A stretch of DNA of 64,000 nucleotides from Sphingomonas prati (GCF_014643515.1 NZ_BMJP01000004.1:1-64000), one strand, 5' to 3'; shown: positions 19,208 to 27,970, counted from the first letter of the stretch. Notes: generated by a model from the sequence alone, not told the origin. Numbers and translations are program-made.

Positions 19208-20536
19208 TCACTCCGCCGGCAAAACCAGCATGAACCGCGCCCCACCCCCGGCGCTCGAATCCAGCAGGATATCCCCGCCCATCGCGCGCGCCAGTCGCCG
19301 CGAGATGTAGAGCCCCAGCCCGGTCCCGCCCGGCTCACTCGGATCGACCCGCTCGAATTTCTCGAACACCCGGTCCTGGTCCTGCGCCGCGATGCCTTTG
19401 CCCTGGTCCGCCACCACGATCCGCGCGGCCGCACCATCCTGCTCGCCGCGGATCCAGATCGTCCCCCCCGGCGGGGAATAGCGCACCGCATTGCCGATCA
19501 GGTTGACCATGATCTGCAACCCGCGCCCGAACTCGCCGCGTGCCGGCAAACGCTCCTCCAGCGCCGGCGCATCGATCCGTACATTCGTCCGCGCCGCGCG
19601 TACCGCGAGCAGCCCCGCCGCCCGCCGCGCGATATCGGCAAGGTCGATCGACTCGCTCCGCGCGCGAAAATCACTCCGCTCGATCGCCTGCAGGTCGACG
19701 AGGTCGTCGACCAGGTCGAGCAGATGCCGTCCGGCATTGGCGATATCGCCGGCATATTCGATATAGTCCGGCCGCACCGCATCGTCGGCCGACCGGATCG
19801 CATCCGCCTGCGTGATGATCCGGTCGATCGGCGCACGCAGCGCCGCGCCCAGCCGAACCCCGAACCCGCTGTCGCCCGCGTCCGGTGCGACGTCACCGAC
19901 TGCCGCCTCGTCCTCGGCGACATACCCGGCAACCCCCTCGAACCCGGCAAACCCGCCATCGTCATTCGTCAAAGGCCACCCCGACAGGCGCAGCATCCGC
20001 TCCGGCTCCCCCACCGGATGCGCCGCCTGCCCGCCGAACGCGGTCCCCGCCGCCATCGCCTCGATCATCGGCACCGTCCTGTCCGGGCCGGGCCGCAGCA
20101 CGAACGTTCGTGCCAGCGGCTGCCCGATCGCTCCGTCGCGCGGCGGGTCGAGCCGCGTCAGCCGCAGATGCGCGTCCACCGCCCAGCGCCACTCCGCCGC
20201 CCCGCGCCGAAAATCGCGCTCGCGGTCGCCGGCCGGTGCGGCGAACGGTTGCCGCGACAGCGTCTCGGTCCAGCCCACGATGGCCAGCGCCACGCCGTCG
20301 CCCTGCGGCGATGCGCGCACCCACAGGTCCAGGTCGCGATCCCCGTCCGCCGTGCTCACCCCACGCGACACGGCGACGCCCAGCCGCCGCACCAGCCGCG
20401 CCAGCCCGGCCAGCTGCGGGACGACGAGCATCCCGCCCGTCGTCCCCCCGGCCCGCACGTTCAGCGTCGCCAGCGGCGTATCTGCGGACACCAGCCGCCC
20501 GTCTCGATCGACCAGCCCATGGATCGGCGTCCGCAT
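19208..20536 (-). CDS. PAS/histidine-kinase-like protein lacking the phosphoacceptor histidine
   Basis: A 442-residue soluble protein. The middle carries a PAS-like stretch (EWRWAVDAHLRLTRL near 116-130), then a dimerisation helix where canonical kinases read SHELRTP; here it is GAALRAP (about 230-236), so the histidine is replaced by Ala. The ATPase domain is intact: N-box LIGNAVRYSPPGG, G1 ADQGKGIA, FEKFER and G2 GGTGLGL. It could therefore bind ATP but not autophosphorylate on the usual histidine. The start overlaps the stop of the gene upstream (TGATG; GTG one codon earlier is possible). Possible roles are an allosteric or scaffold pseudokinase, or transfer on another residue. Confidence 0.75.
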   Translation of the reverse strand: MRTPIHGLVDRDGRLVSADTPLATLNVRAGGTTGGMLVVPQLAGLARLVRRLGVAVSRGVSTADGDRDLDLWVRASPQGDGVALAIVGWTETLSRQPFAAPAGDRERDFRRGAAEWRWAVDAHLRLTRLDPPRDGAIGQPLARTFVLRPGPDRTVPMIEAMAAGTAFGGQAAHPVGEPERMLRLSGWPLTNDDGGFAGFEGVAGYVAEDEAAVGDVAPDAGDSGFGVRLGAALRAPIDRIITQADAIRSADDAVRPDYIEYAGDIANAGRHLLDLVDDLVDLQAIERSDFRARSESIDLADIARRAAGLLAVRAARTNVRIDAPALEERLPARGEFGRGLQIMVNLIGNAVRYSPPGGTIWIRGEQDGAAARIVVADQGKGIAAQDQDRVFEKFERVDPSEPGGTGLGLYISRRLARAMGGDILLDSSAGGGARFMLVLPAE

Positions 20537-21645
20537 CACCGCGCCGCCGCCTCCAGCGCGGCGGCATAGGCCGGGTCGAGCCGGTACAGGTCGATCGCAT
20601 CCTGCGCCGCGCCGACCGACAGCGCGTCATACGCCGCCATCCGATCGCCGATCGCATCGAACGAGGCCGCCCCGTCCGGCCAGCGCAGGATCAGCGCCGC
20701 CGCCGCCGCCCGGTCGATCCCCGCCGCACGCAACAGCACCAGCAGCCGCGCGCCGTCCGGGTCCAGCACCATGTCCCACGCCGCATCCATCCCGATGCCG
20801 GCCCGCAACGCCAGCCCCGCAACCGCCGCCGCGACATGCCCCTCCACCGCGAACGCGACCGTCCCGGCATCGTCCGCCAGTCCGGTCCGCAACATTGCGC
20901 GTGCCAGCCCGATCGCGACCGTATCATGATCCGGCATCTCGGCCACTGTCGCCAGCAAACCGCCCGCAACCGCCGCCACCGCCCGGTCGATCGCCGCCGC
21001 CGCCGGCACATGCTGCCGCGCGATCCAGCGCCGAACCGCCGCCGCGACCCGCCAGATCAGCCGCGCGCGCACCGCCGCCGGCAGATCCTCCAGCGGCAGG
21101 ACCGGCTCGTCGAATCGTGCCTGCCGCCCCGCCTCACGCTCGATCATCACCCGCGCCGCCGCCGCCACCGTGCGGTCGTCATGCCGCGCCAGACCGGCCA
21201 GCAACGGTCGCTGGACCAGCTCCAGGTCCTGCGTCATCGCGGTGCGCGCCTGCACGACCAGCCGATGCTCATCCACCCGCCGCGCCAGCACTGCGACCAG
21301 CGCATGATCCACCCGCCTGTCACCTTCCCCATCCAGCATCGGCTGCGCGACCGGCACAGTCATATTGCCCAGCATCATCAGCACGTCCGCCGGCACATCC
21401 GCCGGCAACCGCGGCAGCAGGTCACGCCGCAGCCGCCCGTCGATCGTCCGGATCAGGTCCGACAGCACCGCGCGGATCCGCGTCCGCCGCGCCTCGTCGG
21501 TCCGCACGCCGTCATCACCGAACAGGTCGCGCGCCAACCCCTCCAACCGCACGCGCCCCGCCCGCGTTGCCCGCGCAGCCCCCGCCACGACCGCCACGGC
21601 GGTGCCGTCCGATCCAGCGCCGGAAGATGATTCGGACGAAGCCAT
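20536..21645 (-). CDS. DUF2336-like alpha-helical protein
   Basis: A 369-residue protein rich in Ala, Arg and Leu, apparently all-helical with HEAT-like repeat character (ARRTRIRAVLSDLIRTI; LVAVLARRVDEHRLVVQART; LLVLLRAAGIDRAAAAALIL). I assign it tentatively to DUF2336, a family of unknown function; this is from pattern memory, not a search. No membrane segment or enzymatic motif is visible. The ATG at 21645 is chosen because it begins the conserved-looking part. Coupled to the kinase-like gene by a one-base overlap and preceded by the fused membrane protein after 32 bases. Confidence 0.5.
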   Translation of the reverse strand: MASSESSSGAGSDGTAVAVVAGAARATRAGRVRLEGLARDLFGDDGVRTDEARRTRIRAVLSDLIRTIDGRLRRDLLPRLPADVPADVLMMLGNMTVPVAQPMLDGEGDRRVDHALVAVLARRVDEHRLVVQARTAMTQDLELVQRPLLAGLARHDDRTVAAAARVMIEREAGRQARFDEPVLPLEDLPAAVRARLIWRVAAAVRRWIARQHVPAAAAIDRAVAAVAGGLLATVAEMPDHDTVAIGLARAMLRTGLADDAGTVAFAVEGHVAAAVAGLALRAGIGMDAAWDMVLDPDGARLLVLLRAAGIDRAAAAALILRWPDGAASFDAIGDRMAAYDALSVGAAQDAIDLYRLDPAYAAALEAAAR

Positions 21646-21677
21646 GCCCCGCCTTAGCCCGTCATCGTTAATTCGGT

Positions 21678-22913
21678 TTAAATCGGGGCGTTTACGTCGG
21701 GCGTGTTGTCCTGCGCCCCGGCCACGAACAGCGTCTGCATCCGCGCAAAGGACAGCAGCGCATAGGCAAGCGCCGCCGCCACCGCCGACTTCCAGCCGAA
21801 CGCGATGGCCACCGGCGCCATGGCGCAGGCCAACCCGTCCGGATCGGCCACCCAGGCCGGACCACTCTCGCCCGACAACGCCGCCAGCCCCTGCCGTGCC
21901 GACGCGCCCGCCACCATCGCCGCAACCGCCATCACCGCCGTCAGCAGCCAAAGGTCAGCGCCCAGCGACCAGCCGAGCACGACCAGCCCCGCCGCCAGCA
22001 TCGCGGTTCGCGCCCGTTCGATCCGGTCGCCATGCCGGATCGTCGCCAGCCGCAACCTGGCGAGCCGCGCCGCGATCGCCGCCACCGGCCCGGACAGCAG
22101 CACCAGCCCGAACCCGGTCGCCAACCAACCGGCCAGCATCACCACGACGCCCAGCCCCGCGGCACCCGCGCCGGCCGCCGCGACCGGCAACGGATCGACC
22201 GCCTTCCGTGCCAGCCAGCCCGCGACCGGCCCGTCCACCACCGAAAACACCCAGCGCCGCGGCCAGCGATCCGCCGACACGCGCGATCCGCGCAACAGGT
22301 GCCGGTCCAGCCCGTCGAGCGCCTGCGGCCGGATCGCGATGCGCGGCCGTCCGTCCGCGGCGGGCGCGCACTCGACCCGGCTCGCGCCCGCCTGCACCGC
22401 GCGGCGCAACAACGTCGACTGCGCGTCCCAGTCGCCCAGCATCGCCGCGGTCGACCGGACCGCCGCCCCGTCGAGCAGCCCCAGCCCCGCCCAGCGGCTC
22501 TGCCCGTCGATCCGCTCATATTCCGCGGTGTCGGCCTGATCCGGCACCGTCATCAAGACGGGCGGCGGCAAACGGGTCAGCGCCCCGAACATCGCCGGGT
22601 CCGCGACACAGCCATCGGCGATCAGCAGCAGTCGTTCGTCGGGGTGGAACCGGTCCGCCGCGTCACCGATCGTGCGCGCAACCTCGATCGACACGCCGTC
22701 GCGCCGCAACCGATCAAGCGCCGCGGTCAGCGCCGCCGGCATCCGTTCCACCAGCAGCACCAGATGCGTCGCGCCCGCGCCCACCGCCTGGCGCGCCTGA
22801 TGCTCCACCACCGTCCGGCCGAGCAGCGGCAACGTCGCGCGCAGCCCGTCGCCGCCCGTCCCTGCCTCGCCGGTCGTCGTTTCGATCGCGATGATGAGCG
22901 CAGCCAGCGCCAA
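21678..22913 (-). CDS. Degenerate nucleotidyltransferase / CDP-alcohol transferase-like membrane fusion
   Basis: A 411-residue protein. Residues 1-200 resemble a sugar- or inositol-phosphate nucleotidyltransferase fold (ALIIAIETT at the start; LLGRTVVEHQARQAVGAGATHLVLL), but the usual Gly-rich G-x-G-x-R signature is not present. Residues about 215-400 hold four to five hydrophobic helices in a layout like CDP-alcohol phosphatidyltransferases, with VDGPVAGWLAR and ARLARLR, yet the DG-AR-G-D-D catalytic spacing is not intact. It may be an inactive relative of bifunctional inositol-phosphate enzymes. Start is TTG at 22913 with AAGGA upstream; no ATG fits. Confidence 0.5.
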   Translation of the reverse strand: MALAALIIAIETTTGEAGTGGDGLRATLPLLGRTVVEHQARQAVGAGATHLVLLVERMPAALTAALDRLRRDGVSIEVARTIGDAADRFHPDERLLLIADGCVADPAMFGALTRLPPPVLMTVPDQADTAEYERIDGQSRWAGLGLLDGAAVRSTAAMLGDWDAQSTLLRRAVQAGASRVECAPAADGRPRIAIRPQALDGLDRHLLRGSRVSADRWPRRWVFSVVDGPVAGWLARKAVDPLPVAAAGAGAAGLGVVVMLAGWLATGFGLVLLSGPVAAIAARLARLRLATIRHGDRIERARTAMLAAGLVVLGWSLGADLWLLTAVMAVAAMVAGASARQGLAALSGESGPAWVADPDGLACAMAPVAIAFGWKSAVAAALAYALLSFARMQTLFVAGAQDNTPDVNAPI

Positions 22914-23026
22914 GCCGTCGTCCTTCCCGGGTCACGGGATCGTCCCCCGCCTTGCCCGTGCGATAGGCGGATCGGCCACAGCTTGCCAACCCGGCATGAT
23001 GCCGGTCGTTGGCTAACCCGAAAGGA

Positions 23027-23314
23027 TCAGTCGATTGCGGCGCGCACCGCGTCCACCGCATCCTCGTCGCCGGGCGCGGCCCGCCCGGCGGCATCGGCGG
23101 CAATCATCAGCTCGATCGCGCCGAAACTCGCGGCCAGCCCCTTCAGCCGCCACGCGGCCTGCTCCCACTCGGCCGGCCCCGCCGCTTTCGCCAGTGCCGC
23201 GATCATCGTCGCCGCACTGTCGAAGAACGCCGCCTGCAACTCACCGGCCAACGCCGGATCGTCACCGACCGCGGCGGACAGGGCGGCTTCCATAGCTCCG
23301 GGATCATAGACCAT
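23027..23314 (-). CDS. Hpt-like four-helix protein lacking the phosphohistidine
   Basis: A 95-residue helical protein. The stretch AAWRLKGLAASFGA at 53-66 aligns with the Hpt signature AHxLKGxxxxxG, but the histidine position is Trp55. It therefore looks like a histidine phosphotransfer domain that can no longer carry phosphate. Start at 23314 (MVYDPGAMEA) is chosen over one at 23347. It is first in a four-gene minus-strand run and is divergent from the large membrane protein at 23396, 81 bases away. Confidence 0.65.
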   Translation of the reverse strand: MVYDPGAMEAALSAAVGDDPALAGELQAAFFDSAATMIAALAKAAGPAEWEQAAWRLKGLAASFGAIELMIAADAAGRAAPGDEDAVDAVRAAID

Positions 23315-23395
23315 GTGGTCACGGGTAGCGGCAGGCGGGTTAAGCAACCGTTACCGCCGCCTTCCCCCCGTAACGAAATCTGATAGACCGGCCGG

Positions 23396-25624
23396 ATGGG
23401 TATGGGGGCAAGATGGGGTGCGCCCCACGATGACGACATCGTGGCGGACGAAACGGAGACCGAAACGGCTGTAATAGCCGAGGCGGTCGAACCCCCGACG
23501 ATGTTTGCCGACCCCTGGATTGAACCGGACCCCGACGACGCGCTCGACGCTGGCCCGCGTCCCTGGCTCGCATTTCTCCCGATCGCGCTGGCCGGCGCCT
23601 GGCTGCTCTACCTTGTTCTGACGACATCCGGCGTCCTGCCGCCGCTCCCCGCCGCGACCGCCATGCTGCTCCTGACGGCACTCGCCCCCGTCGCGGTCGC
23701 GCTGCTGCTCTACATCGTGATCGCCCGCGGCGGTTATGGCGAAGCGCGCCGGTTCCGGACCCTGGCCGCCCGCACACGCCAAGCCACCGCGGAACACGAA
23801 GCCGCACTCGCTCGTATGGCCGACCGCATCGCAGACCAGAACCGCCTGCTTGCCGAACAGGCGCACCAGCTGCTGACGTTGGGCGAAGACGCCGCCGCCC
23901 GGATCGCTGCGATCCGCACCGGTTTTGCCGAGGACGGCGCCGCCTTTACCGCACAAGGCGCGTCTCTCGCACGCGCCACCGACGCCGCACGCGTCGACAT
24001 GGGCGTCATGATGGCGGACCTCCCCCGCATCGACGCGCAGCTCAGCGGCCTGTCCGATCGCCTGCGCGACACCGGCCTATCCGCGCATGACCAGGCAAAC
24101 ACGCTCGACAGGCGCCTCGCCGCGATCGCGGATCATGCCCGCGATGCCGACCACGTCGCCGGCACCGCGGCCCGGCATCTTGCCGATGTGCTCGCGCGGA
24201 TCGAGAGCGTGGCGAACGTCGCCGCCCAGCGGATCGACGCCAGCGGCACGCTGATGGCGGACACCGCGGACCGCACGCTCGACCGCGCCGCGTCGGTCCT
24301 GGACGAACTCCGCACCGCACTGGCCGCCGAACAGACGACGCTGACCGCGATCGTCATCGAATCGCACACCCTGATCGGCGGGGCCGGGGCTGAGGCACTC
24401 GCCGCCGCGCGCGATCAGGTCGATCTGCTCGAAACTCGTCTGACCGGCTTCGGCACGCAGGTCGCCCGCGAAGGTGCCGCGGTCGCCGCACTCGCCACCG
24501 CCCTCACAGAAGATCTCGACCGCGCCGGCAACCGTTTCGAGCAACTCAGCCAGGACGGTGGTTCAGCCACCCTCGCCATCGTCGAACGCCTCGATCAGGC
24601 TCGCGCTCACGCCGATGCCGCCACCACCGCGATCGACGCGGGCGGCACCGCGATCGACCGGCTGATCCAGCGTGCCGACCGTCTGACCCGCGCGATGGAG
24701 CTCGTCGGCACCGCGCTCCACGGCGCGGACCTTGCCTCCACCCGCATCGTCACGCGCGTCGACAAGAGCCTCCCCGCGCTCTCCGGTTTCGCGGATATCG
24801 CCGGCCACGCCGGGGACGCACTCGACCGATCGGGCGAGGCGATCGACCGCAACCGCGCCGCGCTCGACGATCTTAGCGCCGCACTCGCCCGCACCGACGC
24901 CGATACCCAGGCGCTGGCCGACGCCGCGACCCCCGCCCTGATCGATTCGCTCGCCCGCGTCCGTACTGCGGCGGGGGAAGCCGCCGACCATGTCCGCGCC
25001 GCCTTCGCCGCGATCGGCCCGGAGGCCAGCGCCGATCTCGCCGCCGCCACGACCACGATCATCGACACAACGGTCGCCGCCGCCGCCGACAAGCAACTCG
25101 AATCGCTCACCGCCGCCGCTGCCCGCGCGACCGAAGCAGCGTCCGCTGCCTCCGACCATCTCGTCCGGCAACTCGCTACGATCGCCGACACCGCCGCCGC
25201 GGTCGAGGCGCGCATCGCCGCCGCCCGCCAGGAAACCGAGGAGGCCGACCACACCGACTTCGCCCCGCGCGTCGCGCTGCTGATCGAGGCGCTGAACTCC
25301 ACCGCGATCGACGTCACGCGCATCCTGTCGACCGACGTCGCCGACGATGCCTGGGCGTCCTACCTCCGCGGCGACCGCGGCGTGTTCACCCGCCGCGCCG
25401 TCCGGCTGCTCGACCATGGCGACGCGAAGGTCGTCGCCAGTCATTATGGCGACGACCCGGCATTCCACGATCTCGTCAACCGCTACGTCCATGATTTCGA
25501 GGCGATGCTGCGTCGGGTCCTCGCCAGCCGGGACGGGACCCCAATGGGCGTCACCCTGCTGTCGTCCGACATGGGCAAGCTCTACGTGGCACTCGCGCAG
25601 GCAATCGAAAGGCTGCGCGCCTGA
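23396..25624 (+). CDS. Large two-helix membrane protein with long helical region (TipN-like architecture)
   Basis: A 742-residue protein with an acidic N-terminus, two hydrophobic segments (about 57-76 and 84-106), then roughly 500 residues of Ala-rich helical sequence with few prolines, suited to coiled coil or apolipoprotein-like bundles. A compact C-terminal part (from about 620) contains RGVFTRRAVRLL, DLVNRYVHDFEAML and TLLSSDMGKLYVALAQAI. The layout recalls Caulobacter polarity factor TipN, two N-terminal helices plus a long coiled coil; this is an inference, not a search result. No catalytic motif is visible. ATG at 23402 is an alternative start. Its stop is three bases from the convergent DUF1467 stop. 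Confidence 0.55.
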   Translation: MGMGARWGAPHDDDIVADETETETAVIAEAVEPPTMFADPWIEPDPDDALDAGPRPWLAFLPIALAGAWLLYLVLTTSGVLPPLPAATAMLLLTALAPVAVALLLYIVIARGGYGEARRFRTLAARTRQATAEHEAALARMADRIADQNRLLAEQAHQLLTLGEDAAARIAAIRTGFAEDGAAFTAQGASLARATDAARVDMGVMMADLPRIDAQLSGLSDRLRDTGLSAHDQANTLDRRLAAIADHARDADHVAGTAARHLADVLARIESVANVAAQRIDASGTLMADTADRTLDRAASVLDELRTALAAEQTTLTAIVIESHTLIGGAGAEALAAARDQVDLLETRLTGFGTQVAREGAAVAALATALTEDLDRAGNRFEQLSQDGGSATLAIVERLDQARAHADAATTAIDAGGTAIDRLIQRADRLTRAMELVGTALHGADLASTRIVTRVDKSLPALSGFADIAGHAGDALDRSGEAIDRNRAALDDLSAALARTDADTQALADAATPALIDSLARVRTAAGEAADHVRAAFAAIGPEASADLAAATTTIIDTTVAAAADKQLESLTAAAARATEAASAASDHLVRQLATIADTAAAVEARIAAARQETEEADHTDFAPRVALLIEALNSTAIDVTRILSTDVADDAWASYLRGDRGVFTRRAVRLLDHGDAKVVASHYGDDPAFHDLVNRYVHDFEAMLRRVLASRDGTPMGVTLLSSDMGKLYVALAQAIERLRA

Positions 25625-25627
25625 CAC

Positions 25628-25900
25628 TCAGTGCTTGCGGTACCGCGTGAAGAAATCCAGATCGTCCGTCCCGATCCAGCCCTGCACATAATTGGCGTAA
25701 TACAGCCCGAACAGCACGGCGGACACGATCGTCGTCCACAGGCACGTCCGCCCGAACGCGAACCGCGGCGGCGCACTCTCCGCCTGCCCCGCCACCAGCG
25801 GATCCGGCTCGCTCCCCGTCCGCAATCGAAACGGCAGCACGAAGAAGAAACTTAGCGACCAGAACAGCGAATAGATCGCCAGGATCGACGTGAAACGCAT
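25628..25900 (-). CDS. DUF1467 family membrane protein
   Basis: A 90-residue protein with two membrane helices (ILAIYSLFWSLSFFFVLPF at 5-23; TTIVSAVLFGLYYANYVQGW near 55-74). The LPFRLRTGSEPDP and ESAPPRFAFGRTCLWTT stretches match DUF1467, a conserved alphaproteobacterial family of unknown function. The ATG at 25900 fits; the longer open frame upstream is repeat-rich intergenic DNA. Located downstream of RNase J on the same strand. Confidence 0.8.
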   Translation of the reverse strand: MRFTSILAIYSLFWSLSFFFVLPFRLRTGSEPDPLVAGQAESAPPRFAFGRTCLWTTIVSAVLFGLYYANYVQGWIGTDDLDFFTRYRKH

Positions 25901-26055
25901 GCAGCAACCCCGACCCAGAACGCCATCGGCGCGAGAGGATCGCTTTGCGCCGAGGTCGCCGCCGCCGTCAAACGTTGCGATGGTAGGATTTAGAGCGGGG
26001 GTCGTCCTACGGTTTGGATGACGCGTACGCGAGCAGCAGCGGGACCACCCCCCTC

Positions 26056-26081
26056 CCGTTCGGTTCGAGCCTGTCGAGAAC
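26056..26081 (+). repeat. Family A repeat, single arm
   Basis: CGTTCGGTTCGAGCCTGTCG continues to GAGAAC, identical to the left arm at 5073. No complementary arm follows directly. Confidence 0.7.
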
Positions 26082-26196
26082 CCGCATCGCAAGGACGAGT
26101 CTCCGCCGCAAAAGACAATCCCAACCCTATTCGGTTAGAGCTTGTCGAGGAGTCTGCCAGCCCGATGTGCCCGTCACAGCTCGAGAGTCCCAAACG

Positions 26197-26257
26197 CCGT
26201 TTGGTTCGAGCCTGTCGAGAACCCCGCACGAGTTCTCGACAGGCTCGAACCAAACGG
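26197..26257. repeat. Family A repeat, perfect palindrome
   Basis: Arms at 26197-26222 and 26232-26257 are perfect 26-base reverse complements around a nine-base loop. This is the best preserved copy. It sits 72 bases downstream of the RNase J stop and could form a very stable hairpin in that transcript. Confidence 0.8.
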
Positions 26258-26329
26258 GTGGGCAGGGTGATTCTAGATGTCTCGCTCTCAAGAGAAGCGC
26301 AGCACCCTCAAGCGCCACGCCCCACCCCA

Positions 26330-27970
26330 TCAGACCCGAATGACCGAAACATCCACCACGGGCTTCTTCCCCGTCCAGTCCGACGCCGCACGCCGTACCG
26401 ACAACCGGATCTTCTCGTTCAACCGCGCCGCATCGCGCTGCCCGTTGCGCGCCGCTTCCTGCACCGCACCGCGCATCTCGACGATGAAGTCGTCGCGGTC
26501 TTCCTCCACCGGCATGCCCTGGATGGTCACACCCGGCTCGCCGACGATCGCGCCCTGCTTGTTCATCGCGATCGCGATCGTGATGATGCCGTTCTGCGCA
26601 ATCCGGCGACGCTCGTTCAGCGCCGCGCCGTCCGCCGGCAGGATCACGTCGCCGTCCAGGATCAGGCGACCGACCTTCTCATGCCCGACCAGCGCCGGTC
26701 CGTTCGGCGCAAGCCGCAGCATTGTGCCATTCGTCTGTACCACCGCCTTGGCGATCCCGTTGTCGACCGCGAAGCGCGCATGTTCGGCCAGATGGCGCAT
26801 CTCTCCGTGCACCGGCACCATGATCTCCGGCCGGATCCACTCGTACATCTGGCGCAGCTCCGGCCGACCCGGATGGCCCGACACGTGGACGAACGCCTCG
26901 CGATCGGTGACCAGGTGGACACCCTTCTGCGCCAGCCGGTTCTGGATGCGGCCGACCGCCACTTCGTTGCCCGGAATCTGCCGCGACGAGAAGATGACCG
27001 TGTCACCCTGCGACAGCTTGATCTGGTGACTGTTGCTCGCCACCCGCGCCAGCGCGGCACGATCCTCGCCCTGGCCACCCGTGGCGATGATCAGCAATTC
27101 CTTCGGCGGCACGCGCATCGCCGAATCGAAATCGAGCGTCTCGGGGAAGCCCTTCATGTACCCGGTCGCCCGCGCGACCTTCAGGATGCGGTCGAGCGAA
27201 CGCCCGGCGACGCAGACCTGACGCCCGGTCGCCACCGCGACCTCGCCCAGCGTCTGCACGCGCGCCGCATTCGATGCGAAGCTCGTGACCATCACGCGGC
27301 CCTTGGCCTTGCCGACGGCCTCCATCAGGCCCTCGCGCACGTCCGCCTCGGACCCCGACGCCTGTTCGTTGAACACGTTGGTCGAATCGCAGACGAGCGC
27401 GGTGATGCCTTTGTCGCCGATCGAGCGGATCAGGTCCGGGTTCGCCGGCTGCCCGACAAGCGGGCGCGGATCGAGCTTCCAGTCGCCGCTGTGGAACACG
27501 TTGCCGAACTTGGTCTGGATGAACAGGCCGTTCGCTTCGGGGATCGAGTGGGCCAGCGGCACGAACTGCACGCCGAACGGCCCGAGCTGCATCGATCCGC
27601 CGACCGGGATGACATGCAGCGCGACCTTGCGCGACAGGCCTTCCTCCTCCAGCTTCCCGCGGATCAGCCCGGCGGTGAACGGCGTGGCATAGATCGGTAC
27701 GCCCAGGTCCGCGGCCAGATACGGGATCGCCCCGATATGGTCCTCATGCCCGTGCGTGATGACCAGCCCGACAAGATCCTTCGCGCGCTTCTCGATGAAA
27801 TCGAGGTCGGGCAGGATCACGTCGATGCCGGGGAACTGCGGATCGGCGAAGGTCAGGCCGAGGTCGACCATCAGCCATTTACCCTGCGACCCGTACAGGT
27901 TCACGTTCATGCCGATCTCGCCCGACCCACCGAGGGCCAGGAACAACAACTCATTACCGGGTTTCGTCAC
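26330..27970 (-). CDS. rnj: Ribonuclease J
   Basis: Metallo-beta-lactamase/beta-CASP ribonuclease of 546 residues with 5'-3' exo- and endonuclease roles in RNA decay. LALGGSGEIGMNVNLY at 11-26 starts the fold, HGHEDHIGA at 73-81 binds zinc, and SGHPGRPELRQMYEWIRPE is the beta-CASP/C-terminal motif. The open frame begins with TTG seven codons earlier, but the GTG at 27970 with AGAGAG upstream matches the family start better. Positioned after coaX, an order common in sphingomonads. Confidence 0.93.
   Translation of the reverse strand: MTKPGNELLFLALGGSGEIGMNVNLYGSQGKWLMVDLGLTFADPQFPGIDVILPDLDFIEKRAKDLVGLVITHGHEDHIGAIPYLAADLGVPIYATPFTAGLIRGKLEEEGLSRKVALHVIPVGGSMQLGPFGVQFVPLAHSIPEANGLFIQTKFGNVFHSGDWKLDPRPLVGQPANPDLIRSIGDKGITALVCDSTNVFNEQASGSEADVREGLMEAVGKAKGRVMVTSFASNAARVQTLGEVAVATGRQVCVAGRSLDRILKVARATGYMKGFPETLDFDSAMRVPPKELLIIATGGQGEDRAALARVASNSHQIKLSQGDTVIFSSRQIPGNEVAVGRIQNRLAQKGVHLVTDREAFVHVSGHPGRPELRQMYEWIRPEIMVPVHGEMRHLAEHARFAVDNGIAKAVVQTNGTMLRLAPNGPALVGHEKVGRLILDGDVILPADGAALNERRRIAQNGIITIAIAMNKQGAIVGEPGVTIQGMPVEEDRDDFIVEMRGAVQEAARNGQRDAARLNEKIRLSVRRAASDWTGKKPVVDVSVIRV

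Larger units (their letters stand above)
25901..26329. other. Repeat-rich intergenic region between RNase J and DUF1467
   Basis: A 429-base gap without a credible gene. It contains a family A arm at 26056-26081, a decayed family A arm at about 26129-26152 and a perfect family A palindrome at 26197-26257. Any open frames here consist of the repeat itself. Confidence 0.7.

Noticed and set aside
19885-21671. Two long overlapping plus-strand frames (about 580-620 codons) opposite the kinase-like and DUF2336-like genes
   Set aside because: Proline/arginine-rich antisense shadows with no start signals.
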